Shown piece after piece: positions 7,080 to 14,947 of a stretch of DNA of 20,547 bases (the stretch's first letter is position 1; each line of letters opens with the position of its first letter). Below the pieces are notes generated by a model, which saw only the letters and a list, made by a program, of their open reading frames with translations, made no database searches and was not told the DNA's origin. Origin of the DNA: Bacteriovoracaceae bacterium (GTDB taxonomy: Bacteria; Bdellovibrionota; UBA1018); assembly GCA_947446835.1 (NCBI GenBank), contig CANFHS010000007.1, positions 1-20,547 on the forward strand, in the 5' to 3' direction. The position numbers and the translations under genes are program-made.

Positions 7080-7089
7080 GAGAGAATTG

Positions 7090-7980
7090 ATGCTGAAGAA
7101 CGCGTTGAGCTGGGGAATCGCAGGTCTGCTGTTTGCGCACGCCGGACCGGCGCTGGCCGCGGACAAGCTCAAGACCGCAATCCTGGTCGACAAGAAGCAG
7201 AACACCCTTCAGGTGGTCGAGTACAAGAATGGGCGTTACGTCCTGCTCAAGAAGTACCATGCCACGCTGGGGCAGGTGAAAGGCGACAAGGAAGAGGAGG
7301 GCGACCTCAAGACTCCGGAAGGAATTTATACCTTCAAGTCGCGCCTGACTCCGCCGAGCCTGAAACCCAAGTTCGGCGCCATGGCGTTTTACCTGAGCTA
7401 TCCGAATACCTTTGATCAGATGGCGGGCCGCACGGGCTTCGACATCATGCTGCACGCGACGGATGCGCCCGAACGCCTGCAGCAGAACTACGACAGCCAG
7501 GGCTGCGTGGTGGTCAAGAACGAGGAAATCCGCGAGATCCAGCAGTGGGTCCGCCTCGGGCTGACCCCGATCCTCATCTTCCCCGAGCTGACCGACGAGT
7601 TCATGGCCCCCGGCCAGGACGGCAAGCTCAAGGCATTCTTCGAAAGCTGGATCAAGGCCTGGGAAACCCAGGGAATCGACGCCTACATCGGCCATTACCA
7701 CACGGATTTTTCGGCCCAGGGCAAGAACAAGACCCAGTGGAAGGCCTTCAAACAGTCGCTCAACCAGCTGTACGCCTCGATCTCGATCGGTCCCGAGGAT
7801 GTCATGATCTATCGCCATCCCAAGTACTCGGTCATCACCTTCACCCAGAACTACCGCTCCAAGCTGCGGGGCAAGGGAGGCTGGGGGCATCGGTCGCGGG
7901 GGACCAAGATCCTCTACGTGGCCGAAGAGGCCGGGCAGCCCAAGATCATTGCGGAAACATTCACCAACCTGATGTGGTAA
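7090..7980 (+). CDS. Csd6-like L,D-transpeptidase-fold murein enzyme with C-terminal NTF2-like domain
   Basis: A 296-residue exported enzyme. Starting at ATG 7090, residues 1-23 form a clean signal peptide ending ALA before ADK. The TTG at 7006 would add 28 residues ahead of the signal and lies upstream of the promoter, so I reject it. Residues about 28-165 are a YkuD domain with His122 and the catalytic Cys139 in SQGCVVV, 17 residues apart; Gln replaces the His of the usual S/T-H-G-C motif. Residues about 178-296 resemble the NTF2-like domain of Helicobacter Csd6 and Campylobacter Pgp2, L,D-carboxypeptidases that trim murein tetrapeptides and shape the cell. Carboxypeptidase activity is therefore more likely than crosslinking, but not proven. 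Mpl, which recycles murein peptides, lies downstream on the same strand. Confidence 0.85.
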   Translation: MLKNALSWGIAGLLFAHAGPALAADKLKTAILVDKKQNTLQVVEYKNGRYVLLKKYHATLGQVKGDKEEEGDLKTPEGIYTFKSRLTPPSLKPKFGAMAFYLSYPNTFDQMAGRTGFDIMLHATDAPERLQQNYDSQGCVVVKNEEIREIQQWVRLGLTPILIFPELTDEFMAPGQDGKLKAFFESWIKAWETQGIDAYIGHYHTDFSAQGKNKTQWKAFKQSLNQLYASISIGPEDVMIYRHPKYSVITFTQNYRSKLRGKGGWGHRSRGTKILYVAEEAGQPKIIAETFTNLMW

Positions 7981-7989
7981 GGCTGGGGC

Positions 7990-9234
7990 ATGCCTCAGTC
8001 GCAGCCGGACATCCAACGGGTGGACACCCTTGTCATTGGTGCGGGCCTCATCGGCTCGAGCGTGGCCATGCATTTGGCCCGGATGGGAGTGGAGGGCGTT
8101 CGCGCCATCGACTTTGATCTGGAAGGGACCTTGTCGAGCTCCGAGCTGAACGCGGGCGGCGTGCGGGCCACCTTCACGCAGCCCGTGAACATCGCCATGT
8201 CCAAGGTGTCGATCGAGTACTTTGCCCAGGTGGCCGAGGAAGTGGGCTACCGCCCCTGCGGCTACCTGTGGCTGCACACGCCCGAGTCGCTGGACCGTGG
8301 CCTGAGAGCGCGGGAACGCCAGCAGGCCATGGGCTGGCAGGTGGATGCCTGGGACGTGGCCGAGCTGCGCCGGCGTGTGGAGTTCATCGACAAGGTGGAC
8401 GACCTGGCGGGCGCCCTCTTTGCTCCCCGGGACGGGCTGGTGAACCCGAACACCTTGAAGCAGCATTTCCGCGCGGAAGCCCGCAAGTCGGGCGCGCAGT
8501 TCGACGATCGCCGCCTGGTGCGTTCGGCCCAGAGCGGGCCGGAGGGCATCCGCGTCGTGTGCGATTCGTTCGCGCCAGGGGTGGACGAGGAAACCAAGCG
8601 CGCGGCCCTGACCGGTGGCAGCGCCGGCGCGGGGGCCCAGGTCGTGTATCTTGCCAGGCGCGTGGTGAACTGCGCGGGCCCGTGGGCGCCTGAAGTGGCT
8701 CGCATCCTGGGCTACCGCTGCCCATCGCAGCCGGTTCGTCGCCAGGTCAGCATCTTCGACTGCCGCGACGTGGATCTTTCGCCCTACGGGATGATCATCG
8801 ATACGTCGGGAGTCTACTTTCATCCCGAAGCCACCAATGGACTTTCGGGCTTCGCCAACCGGGACGAGCCTCCGGGGTTCAACTTCACTTACGACGGCGA
8901 GGCGTTCTTCCAGGAGCGCATCTGGCCTGCGCTGTACGAGCGCTCTTCCAGGTTCGAGCGCCTGCGGCACCTGACGGGCTGGGCGGGGCTCTACGAGGTG
9001 TCGCCGGACGAAAGCGCCATCCTGGGTGAGGCCCCCGGCCTGTCGGGCCAGGACCAGGGGCGCATCTTCGAGGCGCACTCGTTCTCGGGCCACGGGGCCA
9101 TGCACAGCTACGCCGCTGGACTGGCTTTGGCCGAGAAGATGGTGTCGGGACGCTACCTGACGATCGACGCCAGACCGCTGGATTGCACGCGCTTTGACGG
9201 GGGCCAGCTGCTCCACGAGGGGCTGGTCATCTGA
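7990..9234 (+). CDS. FAD-dependent oxidoreductase of the DAO (glycine/sarcosine/D-amino-acid oxidase) family
   Basis: A 414-residue flavoprotein. The dinucleotide-binding motif VIGAGLIGSSVA (15-26) starts a Rossmann fold. A NCAGPWAPEVA segment and the C-terminal FSGHGAMHSYAAGLALAE (from about 365) are typical of the DAO superfamily, as is GLYEVSPDESAILGE. These enzymes oxidise secondary or primary amines of amino acids to imines, using oxygen or a membrane acceptor; the substrate here cannot be told. No signal peptide or transmembrane helix is seen, so it is cytoplasmic. The ATG lies 9 bp after the preceding stop, with a GGGG as a weak ribosome-binding site, and the methyltransferase starts 1 bp after the stop. 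This points to one transcript running from the L,D-transpeptidase gene. Confidence 0.85.
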   Translation: MPQSQPDIQRVDTLVIGAGLIGSSVAMHLARMGVEGVRAIDFDLEGTLSSSELNAGGVRATFTQPVNIAMSKVSIEYFAQVAEEVGYRPCGYLWLHTPESLDRGLRARERQQAMGWQVDAWDVAELRRRVEFIDKVDDLAGALFAPRDGLVNPNTLKQHFRAEARKSGAQFDDRRLVRSAQSGPEGIRVVCDSFAPGVDEETKRAALTGGSAGAGAQVVYLARRVVNCAGPWAPEVARILGYRCPSQPVRRQVSIFDCRDVDLSPYGMIIDTSGVYFHPEATNGLSGFANRDEPPGFNFTYDGEAFFQERIWPALYERSSRFERLRHLTGWAGLYEVSPDESAILGEAPGLSGQDQGRIFEAHSFSGHGAMHSYAAGLALAEKMVSGRYLTIDARPLDCTRFDGGQLLHEGLVI

Positions 9235-9235
9235 G

Positions 9236-9916
9236 ATGCGGCAGGAAGAGCACCTGACCCGGACCGATGTGATTTCGCAGGAGGAAGAGCTGCTGCGGAT
9301 CCCTGGCCGGCAGGAGCGCCTTCTGGCCGAGATCGGGACCCACCGCAAGGTGCTGGATATCGGCTGTGGCAGCGGCCGCTTGTCGCGCGCCATTCTCGAG
9401 CGGCTGAATGAGGTGTGGGGGCTGGAGCTCAACGCCGAAGCGGCGGCCCACGCGCGCGATCGGGGCGTGCGGGTGGTGGAGGCGGACCTGGAGAAGGGCC
9501 TACCGTTTCTGGAGTCGAGCTTCGACGTGGTCCATGCGGGTCATGTCCTGGAAAACGTCTACGACACGAGCCTGTTTTTTTCGGAGGTCCGCCGGGTCCT
9601 CAGGCCCGGGGGGTTCTTCCTGTTTTCGGTGCCGAACCTGAACAGCCTGGAGAACCGGCTGCGCATCCTGCGAGGCCAGTACTTGGCTTCGGCCGGCGCC
9701 TGTCTGGAGGACGCGCACGGAGGCCGCATCCGCTGGTTCAACCTGGAGAAGTTGCGCGAGCTGTGCCGGCTGGGGGGGCTCCGGATCACGCAGTGCGATG
9801 CCTTTGCGCCGGTCGTGTCGAGCCATCCTTGGGTCGAGCAGGGGCTGCGTTATCTGGTGCGCAGGGCGCCCTCGCTGGGCTCGACGCTCCTGATCCGGGC
9901 CGAGCCCGAGATCTGA
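9236..9916 (+). CDS. class I SAM-dependent methyltransferase
   Basis: A 226-residue enzyme with motif I VLDIGCGSGRLS (39-50), an acidic post-I region (WGLELNAEA) and DLEKGLPFLESSFDVVHAGHVLENV (84-108), then LRPGGFFLFSVPN (122-134). The GCGSG and DLE-GLPF layout recalls MetW-like and ubiquinone/biotin-type small-molecule methyltransferases, but the substrate cannot be inferred. I chose the ATG at 9236 because it directly follows the previous stop (9232-9234) with one base between and gives a typical N-terminus; an upstream ATG at 9194 would overlap the oxidoreductase gene by 41 bases. The only purine-rich site, around 9217, is distant, so coupled translation is likely. It may modify a product of the adjacent oxidoreductase, which is speculation. 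Confidence 0.85.
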   Translation: MRQEEHLTRTDVISQEEELLRIPGRQERLLAEIGTHRKVLDIGCGSGRLSRAILERLNEVWGLELNAEAAAHARDRGVRVVEADLEKGLPFLESSFDVVHAGHVLENVYDTSLFFSEVRRVLRPGGFFLFSVPNLNSLENRLRILRGQYLASAGACLEDAHGGRIRWFNLEKLRELCRLGGLRITQCDAFAPVVSSHPWVEQGLRYLVRRAPSLGSTLLIRAEPEI

Positions 9917-9974
9917 GAGGCTCCGGGGGGCTGGTCCGGTGCTTGCTGGCCCTGGATTCCAGGAGGGCATGCCC

Positions 9975-10037
9975 ATGGAGCTGCCTCATGTCATGGGATT
10001 CGTCATCCTGGCGGCGGTGATCTATTTCAGCGCTTGA
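9975..10037 (+). CDS. candidate 20-residue single-helix membrane peptide
   Basis: AGGAGG at 9961-9966 is one of the best Shine-Dalgarno sequences in the window and lies 8 bases before the ATG at 9975 (an in-frame ATG at 9969 would be only 2 bases away). The frame encodes MELPHV followed by an uninterrupted hydrophobic run (MGFVILAAVIYFSA) and stops at 10035-10037. The product would be a minimal membrane-inserted peptide. It fills most of the gap between the methyltransferase and the serine hydrolase, whose GTG starts 7 bases after its stop. Alternatively it is only a leader cistron whose translation feeds the hydrolase gene. Without conservation data the call stays tentative. Confidence 0.45.
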   Translation: MELPHVMGFVILAAVIYFSA

Positions 10038-10044
10038 AGGAAGC

Positions 10045-11175
10045 GTGGCCTCGCGCCAAACTCAAACGCGCATGGCGTTCGAGAAGACGGCTGAAGTGTT
10101 GGAGCAGGGGATTGCACGGGGCGTGGCACCGGGAATGGTGGCTGGCCTCTGGACCACGCACGACTCCGGCTGGATCTGGCTGTCGGCTCGCGGTGAGCGG
10201 CGCAAGTCGCCGTCGGCGCAGCCCCTGGACGTCCACACGGTCTTTGACCTGGCTTCCCTGACCAAGCTCTGCACGGCGGTGCTCTGCGCGCGTCTGGTGG
10301 ACCGCGGTTGGCTGACGTGGCAGACGCCCGTCCGGGCCATCTTGCCCAGGTTTCCGGGGAGCGACGCGGTCCAGATCCGCCACCTGCTGTCGCACACGGC
10401 GGGCTTCGTGGCGTGGCGTCCTTTCTGGGAAACCCTGCGGGACCAGCTGGGCGGGGTGGAAGCGCTGGCCAGGACTCCGGTGCACCGGCGGCAGGCGTTG
10501 ATGCGGGAGCTGGTCTGGCAGGTGGCGCCCGACTGCGCCCCGGGAGAACGCGCCGAGTACTCCGACCTGTCGTTCCTGAACCTGGGTTTTGCGCTCGAAG
10601 AAGTCCTGGCTCGGCCGCTGGATCGGGCCATCCACGAGGAGGTCTGGGCGCCACTCGGAATGGCCGGGTGCCGGTTCTTCAAGGTGGACCGTGGAGTCGA
10701 GGCGGGCCGGCGCGACGAGGTGGCTGCCACCGAAAACTGCCCCTGGCGTGGCGGTGTCCTGCAGGGTCAAGTTCATGACGACAACTGCTGGGCCATGGGC
10801 GGCTACGCGGGCCACGCCGGAATGTTCGGAACGGCTCGCGATCTGCTGCTCTTTGCGGGCGGGCTCGCGCATGGCCAGTTCCTGTCCGAGAAGACGCGGA
10901 CCCAGATGTGGGCCCGTGTCGATCAACCGGCGGGAGCTTCGCGCACCTTGGGGTGGGACACGCCTTCGGGAGACCGGCCGGCGGCAGGCAAGCTCTTTTC
11001 GGCCCGGTCGGTCGGGCATCTGGGCTTCACCGGGGTTTCGCTCTGGTTGGATCTGGACGCGGGAGTGGCGGCCACGTTGCTCACCAATCGGGTCCATCCT
11101 ACCCGCGAGAACAACCTGATCCGCGAATTCAGGCCCGAGTTCCACGAAGCCCTGCGGCGCGACCTGGGATATTGA
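10045..11175 (+). CDS. beta-lactamase-fold serine hydrolase (class C / PBP4B-like)
   Basis: A 376-residue hydrolase of the beta-lactamase/penicillin-binding protein family. Ser71 and Lys74 form the S-x-x-K motif in ASLTK, HLLSHTAGF (113-121) is typical, Tyr172-Ser-Asp replaces the common Y-x-N, and HLGFTG (325-330) stands in for K-T-G. The VHDDN and MGGYAGHAGMFGT segments (243-263) resemble the YfeW/PBP4B and esterase-like branch. No signal peptide is visible from the GTG at 10045 or the alternative ATG at 10072, so it is predicted to be cytoplasmic, unlike true beta-lactamases. GTG 10045 is preferred because AAGGA lies 3 bases before it. Immediately downstream is mpl, which suggests a role on recovered murein peptides, for example as a peptidase or amidohydrolase. 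Antibiotic resistance should not be inferred. Confidence 0.85.
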   Translation: MASRQTQTRMAFEKTAEVLEQGIARGVAPGMVAGLWTTHDSGWIWLSARGERRKSPSAQPLDVHTVFDLASLTKLCTAVLCARLVDRGWLTWQTPVRAILPRFPGSDAVQIRHLLSHTAGFVAWRPFWETLRDQLGGVEALARTPVHRRQALMRELVWQVAPDCAPGERAEYSDLSFLNLGFALEEVLARPLDRAIHEEVWAPLGMAGCRFFKVDRGVEAGRRDEVAATENCPWRGGVLQGQVHDDNCWAMGGYAGHAGMFGTARDLLLFAGGLAHGQFLSEKTRTQMWARVDQPAGASRTLGWDTPSGDRPAAGKLFSARSVGHLGFTGVSLWLDLDAGVAATLLTNRVHPTRENNLIREFRPEFHEALRRDLGY

Positions 11176-11194
11176 ATCGCCCTTCGCGCCGACA

Positions 11195-11224
11195 TTGACG
11201 CGCGTGAGGAGGGCAGGACACAAT
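11195..11224 (+). promoter_or_regulatory. candidate mpl promoter
   Basis: TTGACG (11195-11200, 5 of 6) and CACAAT (11219-11224, 4 of 6) are spaced by 18 bp. The predicted start falls at about 11231, on the GTG that I take as the mpl start codon, so this transcript would be leaderless. Confidence 0.4.
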
Positions 11225-11230
11225 CCTGAA

Positions 11231-12691
11231 GTGAGCCAGAACCCTTCGAAATTGCCGCGTCTTGAAGATCTCCGTTCCGTGCACATCGTGGGCATCTGCG
11301 GGACCCTGATGGGGTCTTTCGCGGCCTTCCTGAAGCGCCGGGGCATCCGTGTCACCGGAAGCGACCAGAACGTCTACCCGCCCATGAGCGAGGTGCTGGC
11401 GGCCGCCCAGATCCAGGTGTTCAGCGGTTACAGCGCGGACAACCTGCGGAACCTGGGCTACCGCCCGGACCTGGTGGTCATCGCCAACGTGATCTCGCGC
11501 GGCAACCCGGAAGCCGTGGAGGTCATCGAAGGAGGCCATGTCTACTCGTCGCTTCCCGAGGCCATGGAAAAGCTGATGCTGCCTTCCACCCGGAACATGG
11601 TGGTGGCCGGCACCCACGGCAAGACCACGACTTCGAGCATCCTGGCGCACACGCTGGTGCAGGTGGGGATGGACCCCAGTTATTTCATCGGTGGGGTTTC
11701 GCTGGATCTTCCCCAGAGCTTCCAGGTCACCGGGCTTTCCGCCGGTCGTCCGTTCGTGCTGGAAGGCGACGAGTACGACACCGCGTTCTGGGACAAGGTT
11801 CCGAAGTTCAACCACTACCTTCCGGATGATGTGATCCTGACCTCGGTCGAGTTCGATCACGCCGACATTTATGCCGATCTGGCCGCCGTGGAGAAGGCCT
11901 TCGAAGGTCTGGTGGCCCGCATCCGTCCCCAGGGACGTCTCATCGCCTGCGTGGACTACCCTTCGGTCCGGAAGCTGCTGAAAGGCGCGAAAGTCCAGGT
12001 GATCGGTTATGGGTCGGATACTTCGCAGGGGGCGCGGTTCTGCCCCGGCCCGATCCGGCAGGAAGGATCGATGACGGTTTTCCAGGTCCTCGACAACGGC
12101 CAGCCCGTTGACGAGGTTCGGCTCCAGATTCCCGGTCACCACAACGTGATGAACGCGTTGGCCGTGTGGATCCTTGGCCGCGAAACCGGAGTGGAGAAGG
12201 GCAAGCTCGCATCCGCCCTGGCTTCGTTCCGGGGAGTCAAGCGGCGTCAAGAAATCCGCGGCGAGGTCCGGAAGGTGCTGGTCATCGACGACTTTGCCCA
12301 TCATCCGACGGCAGTCCGCGAGACCCTCATGGCGCTCCGGATGAAGTACCCCGGCCGTCGTATCGTCGCCGTGTTCGAGCCGCGCAGTGCGACCTCCAGG
12401 CGGAAGGTTTTCCAGAAGGATTTCGCGCGGTCGTTCGGGGAGCAGGCGGACTCCTGCTGGATCTCGGTGCCCTATGACCAGAGCCGTATCTCGCAGGAAG
12501 AGCAGTTTTCCAGCGACCAGCTGGTGGCTGACATCCGTTCCTTCGGACGGTCCGCCCAGCTGATGCCGACGGTGGACGAGGGCGTCAAGCTGGTGGCGGA
12601 GTCGGCGCAGGAAGGCGACCTGATCGCGGTCCTTTCCAATGGCGGCTTCGAGGGCTTTATTCCCAAGCTTTTGAAGGCGTTGCAGGCCTGA
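11231..12691 (+). CDS. mpl: UDP-N-acetylmuramate:L-alanyl-gamma-D-glutamyl-meso-diaminopimelate ligase Mpl
   Basis: Mpl joins the tripeptide recovered from murein directly to UDP-MurNAc using ATP, bypassing MurC, MurD and MurE. The 486 residues follow the E. coli enzyme closely: HIVGICGTLMGSFA near the N-terminus, SDQNVYPPMS, the P-loop GTHGKTTTSS, the GDEYDTAFWDK block, SVEFDHADIYADL, DDFAHHPTAVRETL and the final SNGGFEGF. This is the fused three-domain Mur-ligase layout. The GTG at 11231 gives a short N-terminal extension before HIVGICGT; a TTG at 11195 or GTG at 11204 would add 12 or 9 residues and cannot be excluded, especially as GGAGG at 11206-11210 is too far upstream of 11231. The companion serine hydrolase and the L,D-transpeptidase upstream make a murein-recycling context. 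Confidence 0.93.
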   Translation: MSQNPSKLPRLEDLRSVHIVGICGTLMGSFAAFLKRRGIRVTGSDQNVYPPMSEVLAAAQIQVFSGYSADNLRNLGYRPDLVVIANVISRGNPEAVEVIEGGHVYSSLPEAMEKLMLPSTRNMVVAGTHGKTTTSSILAHTLVQVGMDPSYFIGGVSLDLPQSFQVTGLSAGRPFVLEGDEYDTAFWDKVPKFNHYLPDDVILTSVEFDHADIYADLAAVEKAFEGLVARIRPQGRLIACVDYPSVRKLLKGAKVQVIGYGSDTSQGARFCPGPIRQEGSMTVFQVLDNGQPVDEVRLQIPGHHNVMNALAVWILGRETGVEKGKLASALASFRGVKRRQEIRGEVRKVLVIDDFAHHPTAVRETLMALRMKYPGRRIVAVFEPRSATSRRKVFQKDFARSFGEQADSCWISVPYDQSRISQEEQFSSDQLVADIRSFGRSAQLMPTVDEGVKLVAESAQEGDLIAVLSNGGFEGFIPKLLKALQA

Positions 12692-12746
12692 ACGCTCAAG
12701 TCGCTTCCTGCCGTGACCGAAACGACAGGGTGAGGGTGACCGGCTG

Positions 12747-14927
12747 ATGAGCGAAGTCCTGAAAAAATTCGGACGCTATTTCCTGCTCGACCGCATTGCC
12801 CAGGGGGGCATGGCGGAAATCTACCGTGCCCGTGACGCCAGCATCAACGGCGTGAACCGGCTGCTCGTCATCAAGCGCATCCTCCCGGGTTGCAGCTCGA
12901 ACCCCGAGTTCGTGAGCATGTTCGAGTCCGAGACAAAGGTCACGATGAGCTTCAACCATCCGAACATCGTCCAGACTTTCGACTGCGGCGAGGAGGAAGG
13001 GCAGCGCTACATCGCCATGGAGCTGGTGGATGGCAAGAACCTGCGCCAGCTGATCCAGCGCCACGCCGAGCTCAAGCGCCAGGTGCCCCTGGACCTGGCC
13101 ATGTACATCGTGGAGCAGGCGTCGGCTGGCCTCCACTACGCGCACGCCTTCAAGGACAAGGTCACCGGCGAGCCGCAGAAGATCATCCATCGCGACATCT
13201 CGCCCCAGAACATCCTGATTTCCTATGACGGGCACGTCAAGGTGATCGACTTCGGCATCGCCAAGGCGGAGACGAACAGCGAGTCCACCCGTGCCGGCGT
13301 CATCAAGGGAAAACCCTCGTACCTCTCGCCCGAGCAGATCTCGGGCCTGCCGGAAGGCGAGGAGATGGATGGCAGGTGCGACATCTTCGCGTTGGGCGCG
13401 GTCCTGTGGGAGCTGCTGACCGGCAAGAAGCTTTTTGCGGGCGACAACGACCTCTCGGTCCTGAAGATGATCGAGGCGTGCAGCACCACGGTCAGGCCGC
13501 CTTCCGAGCTCAATCCCAACATCCCGGATTACATCGACAAGGCCGTGCTGCGCGCGCTGGCCAAGCAGCGCGAAAAACGCTTCACCAATGCCTGGGAGTT
13601 CCAGAAGGAGCTCCACACGTTGATCTACCGGTTCAACAAGAGCTTCAACCCGGCCGACCTTTCGGACGTGGTGAAGGACCTGTTCAAGGGCGACCTGATC
13701 AAGGACCGCAAGCGCGTGCAGGAGCTGAACCAGGCCGCGGAGGCCCTGCTTCGCAGCGGCACCGAGGTGGCCATCCAGACCTCCGGCTCCCGGAGCGGTG
13801 CCGCAGGCGGCGAAAGGGAAGAGACCACCACGGTGTTCGACGTGCGGGGTTCGGGCAACGGTTCGCCGCAGTCGGGCGCGGCCCAGCAGACCCGCGGAGG
13901 CCCGGCGGGCTCGTCGGTGCGCGTGGCCCGGCCCGAGGTGGCCGCCAATGCCAAGAGGGTTTACCAGGGCACTTCCGGAGGCACGGGCTCGGCGGTTGCG
14001 GCGCCCCGGCAGACCCGCTCCACGCAGATGTCGAGCAGCGCCAGCGGCCGCAGCGGCGGTGGCGGCTCGTTCCTGTTCCTGGCCGCGGCCGCGCTGGGCG
14101 CGGTGGCGTTCTATGGCCCCCAGTACGGCATCGAGGTTCCGGTGCTTTCGGCCTACCTGGGCGCCAAGCGCGTCCTTGAGCCTGCCACCGTCGAGCTGAA
14201 GGGTGACGCCAAGGCGGTGGAGGTTTCGGTCAATGGGCAGGTGGTGGCCACCGAGCTGCCCGCCACGATCCGCAGCCTGGAGCCTGAGACGTCGATCCCG
14301 ATCGTGGTGCGAGGCTCTGCCGGCACCTACCGGCAGGTTGTCAACCTGAAGAGCGGCGAAACCCGCTCCTTCGAAGTGGTGATGACCGGAGGGGCTCCCG
14401 CCAACACCGCAGGGGTCCAGGGCGATCGCCTGGTCAAGACCATCGCCTTGCGGCTGGGCTCGATCCCCGCGATCGATCCCGCCAATGCGACCGTGACCGT
14501 GAACGGCAAGCCGGTGGATTTTTCGAAGGGCCCGTTTGTCGTCAACATGGACGAGACCGTGGAGCTCGTGGTCGAGCGCCAGGGCTACAAGCCGGTCCGG
14601 CGCGAGTTTGTCATCGATTCACGGCAGGTCCAGGGCGCACGCGAATACGCCATGGACGTCGCGCTCGAGCCCCTGAAGTTCGGCTTCGTGACCATCCGGA
14701 CGACCCCGAGTTCGGACGCCATCCTGTCGCTCCGGGACGGTGTGCGGACGCCCAGTTCCGAGAAGCCGCTGACCCTCAAGACGCCCTTCGAGAACCAGAA
14801 GATTCCCATCGGGACCTACCAGGTCCGCATGGTGAACGAGATCCTGGGCCTTGAAAAGACCGTCACCATTTCCGTGCAGGAAGGGCGCTCCATCACGCTG
14901 GAAGAAGCCCTCCCGCTGCGGCGTTGA
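12747..14927 (+). CDS. transmembrane Ser/Thr protein kinase with PEGA-like extracytoplasmic region
   Basis: A 726-residue Hanks-type kinase. The cytoplasmic catalytic domain (about 9-290) is complete: glycine loop IAQGGMAEIY (17-26), Lys43 in VIKR, HRDISPQN (148-155, Asp150), DFGIAK (168-173) and SPEQ (194-197). A disordered linker (about 340-438), rich in Gly, Ser, Arg and Thr, contains EETTTVF (358-364). One transmembrane helix lies at about 441-456. The outside part (about 470-726) has three beta-rich PEGA-like repeats with VTVNGKPVDF and QGYKPVRREF segments, a domain found in surface sensing and cell-wall binding. GAGGG at 12732-12736 lies 10 bases upstream of the ATG. It is 55 bp after mpl and may share its transcript. 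The substrate is unknown. Confidence 0.92.
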   Translation: MSEVLKKFGRYFLLDRIAQGGMAEIYRARDASINGVNRLLVIKRILPGCSSNPEFVSMFESETKVTMSFNHPNIVQTFDCGEEEGQRYIAMELVDGKNLRQLIQRHAELKRQVPLDLAMYIVEQASAGLHYAHAFKDKVTGEPQKIIHRDISPQNILISYDGHVKVIDFGIAKAETNSESTRAGVIKGKPSYLSPEQISGLPEGEEMDGRCDIFALGAVLWELLTGKKLFAGDNDLSVLKMIEACSTTVRPPSELNPNIPDYIDKAVLRALAKQREKRFTNAWEFQKELHTLIYRFNKSFNPADLSDVVKDLFKGDLIKDRKRVQELNQAAEALLRSGTEVAIQTSGSRSGAAGGEREETTTVFDVRGSGNGSPQSGAAQQTRGGPAGSSVRVARPEVAANAKRVYQGTSGGTGSAVAAPRQTRSTQMSSSASGRSGGGGSFLFLAAAALGAVAFYGPQYGIEVPVLSAYLGAKRVLEPATVELKGDAKAVEVSVNGQVVATELPATIRSLEPETSIPIVVRGSAGTYRQVVNLKSGETRSFEVVMTGGAPANTAGVQGDRLVKTIALRLGSIPAIDPANATVTVNGKPVDFSKGPFVVNMDETVELVVERQGYKPVRREFVIDSRQVQGAREYAMDVALEPLKFGFVTIRTTPSSDAILSLRDGVRTPSSEKPLTLKTPFENQKIPIGTYQVRMVNEILGLEKTVTISVQEGRSITLEEALPLRR

Positions 14928-14947
14928 GCGGCCCAGGGGCTGCCGCT
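14927..14947. terminator. possible shared terminator between convergent kinase and regulator genes
   Basis: AGCGGC (14927-14932) and GCCGCT (14942-14947) form a 6-bp stem around a 9-nt loop, touching the stop codons of both convergent genes, which are only 19 bp apart. T-rich sequence follows loosely on the + strand only. The stem is short, so this is tentative. Confidence 0.3.

Noticed and set aside
7006..7089. TTG start giving a 28-residue extension of the L,D-transpeptidase
   Set aside because: The extension would put non-signal sequence ahead of a clean signal peptide and would be encoded upstream of the predicted promoter.
7012..9432. 806-codon open frame on the - strand opposite ldt, the oxidoreductase and the methyltransferase
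   Set aside because: It is antisense to three convincingly assigned + strand genes, its translation is low-complexity and matches no family, and long antisense frames are expected in GC-rich DNA with strong third-position bias.
10045..11175. Antibiotic-resistance beta-lactamase
   Set aside because: No signal peptide, variant YSD and HLG motifs and a murein-recycling neighbourhood fit a housekeeping serine hydrolase; only the fold is shared.
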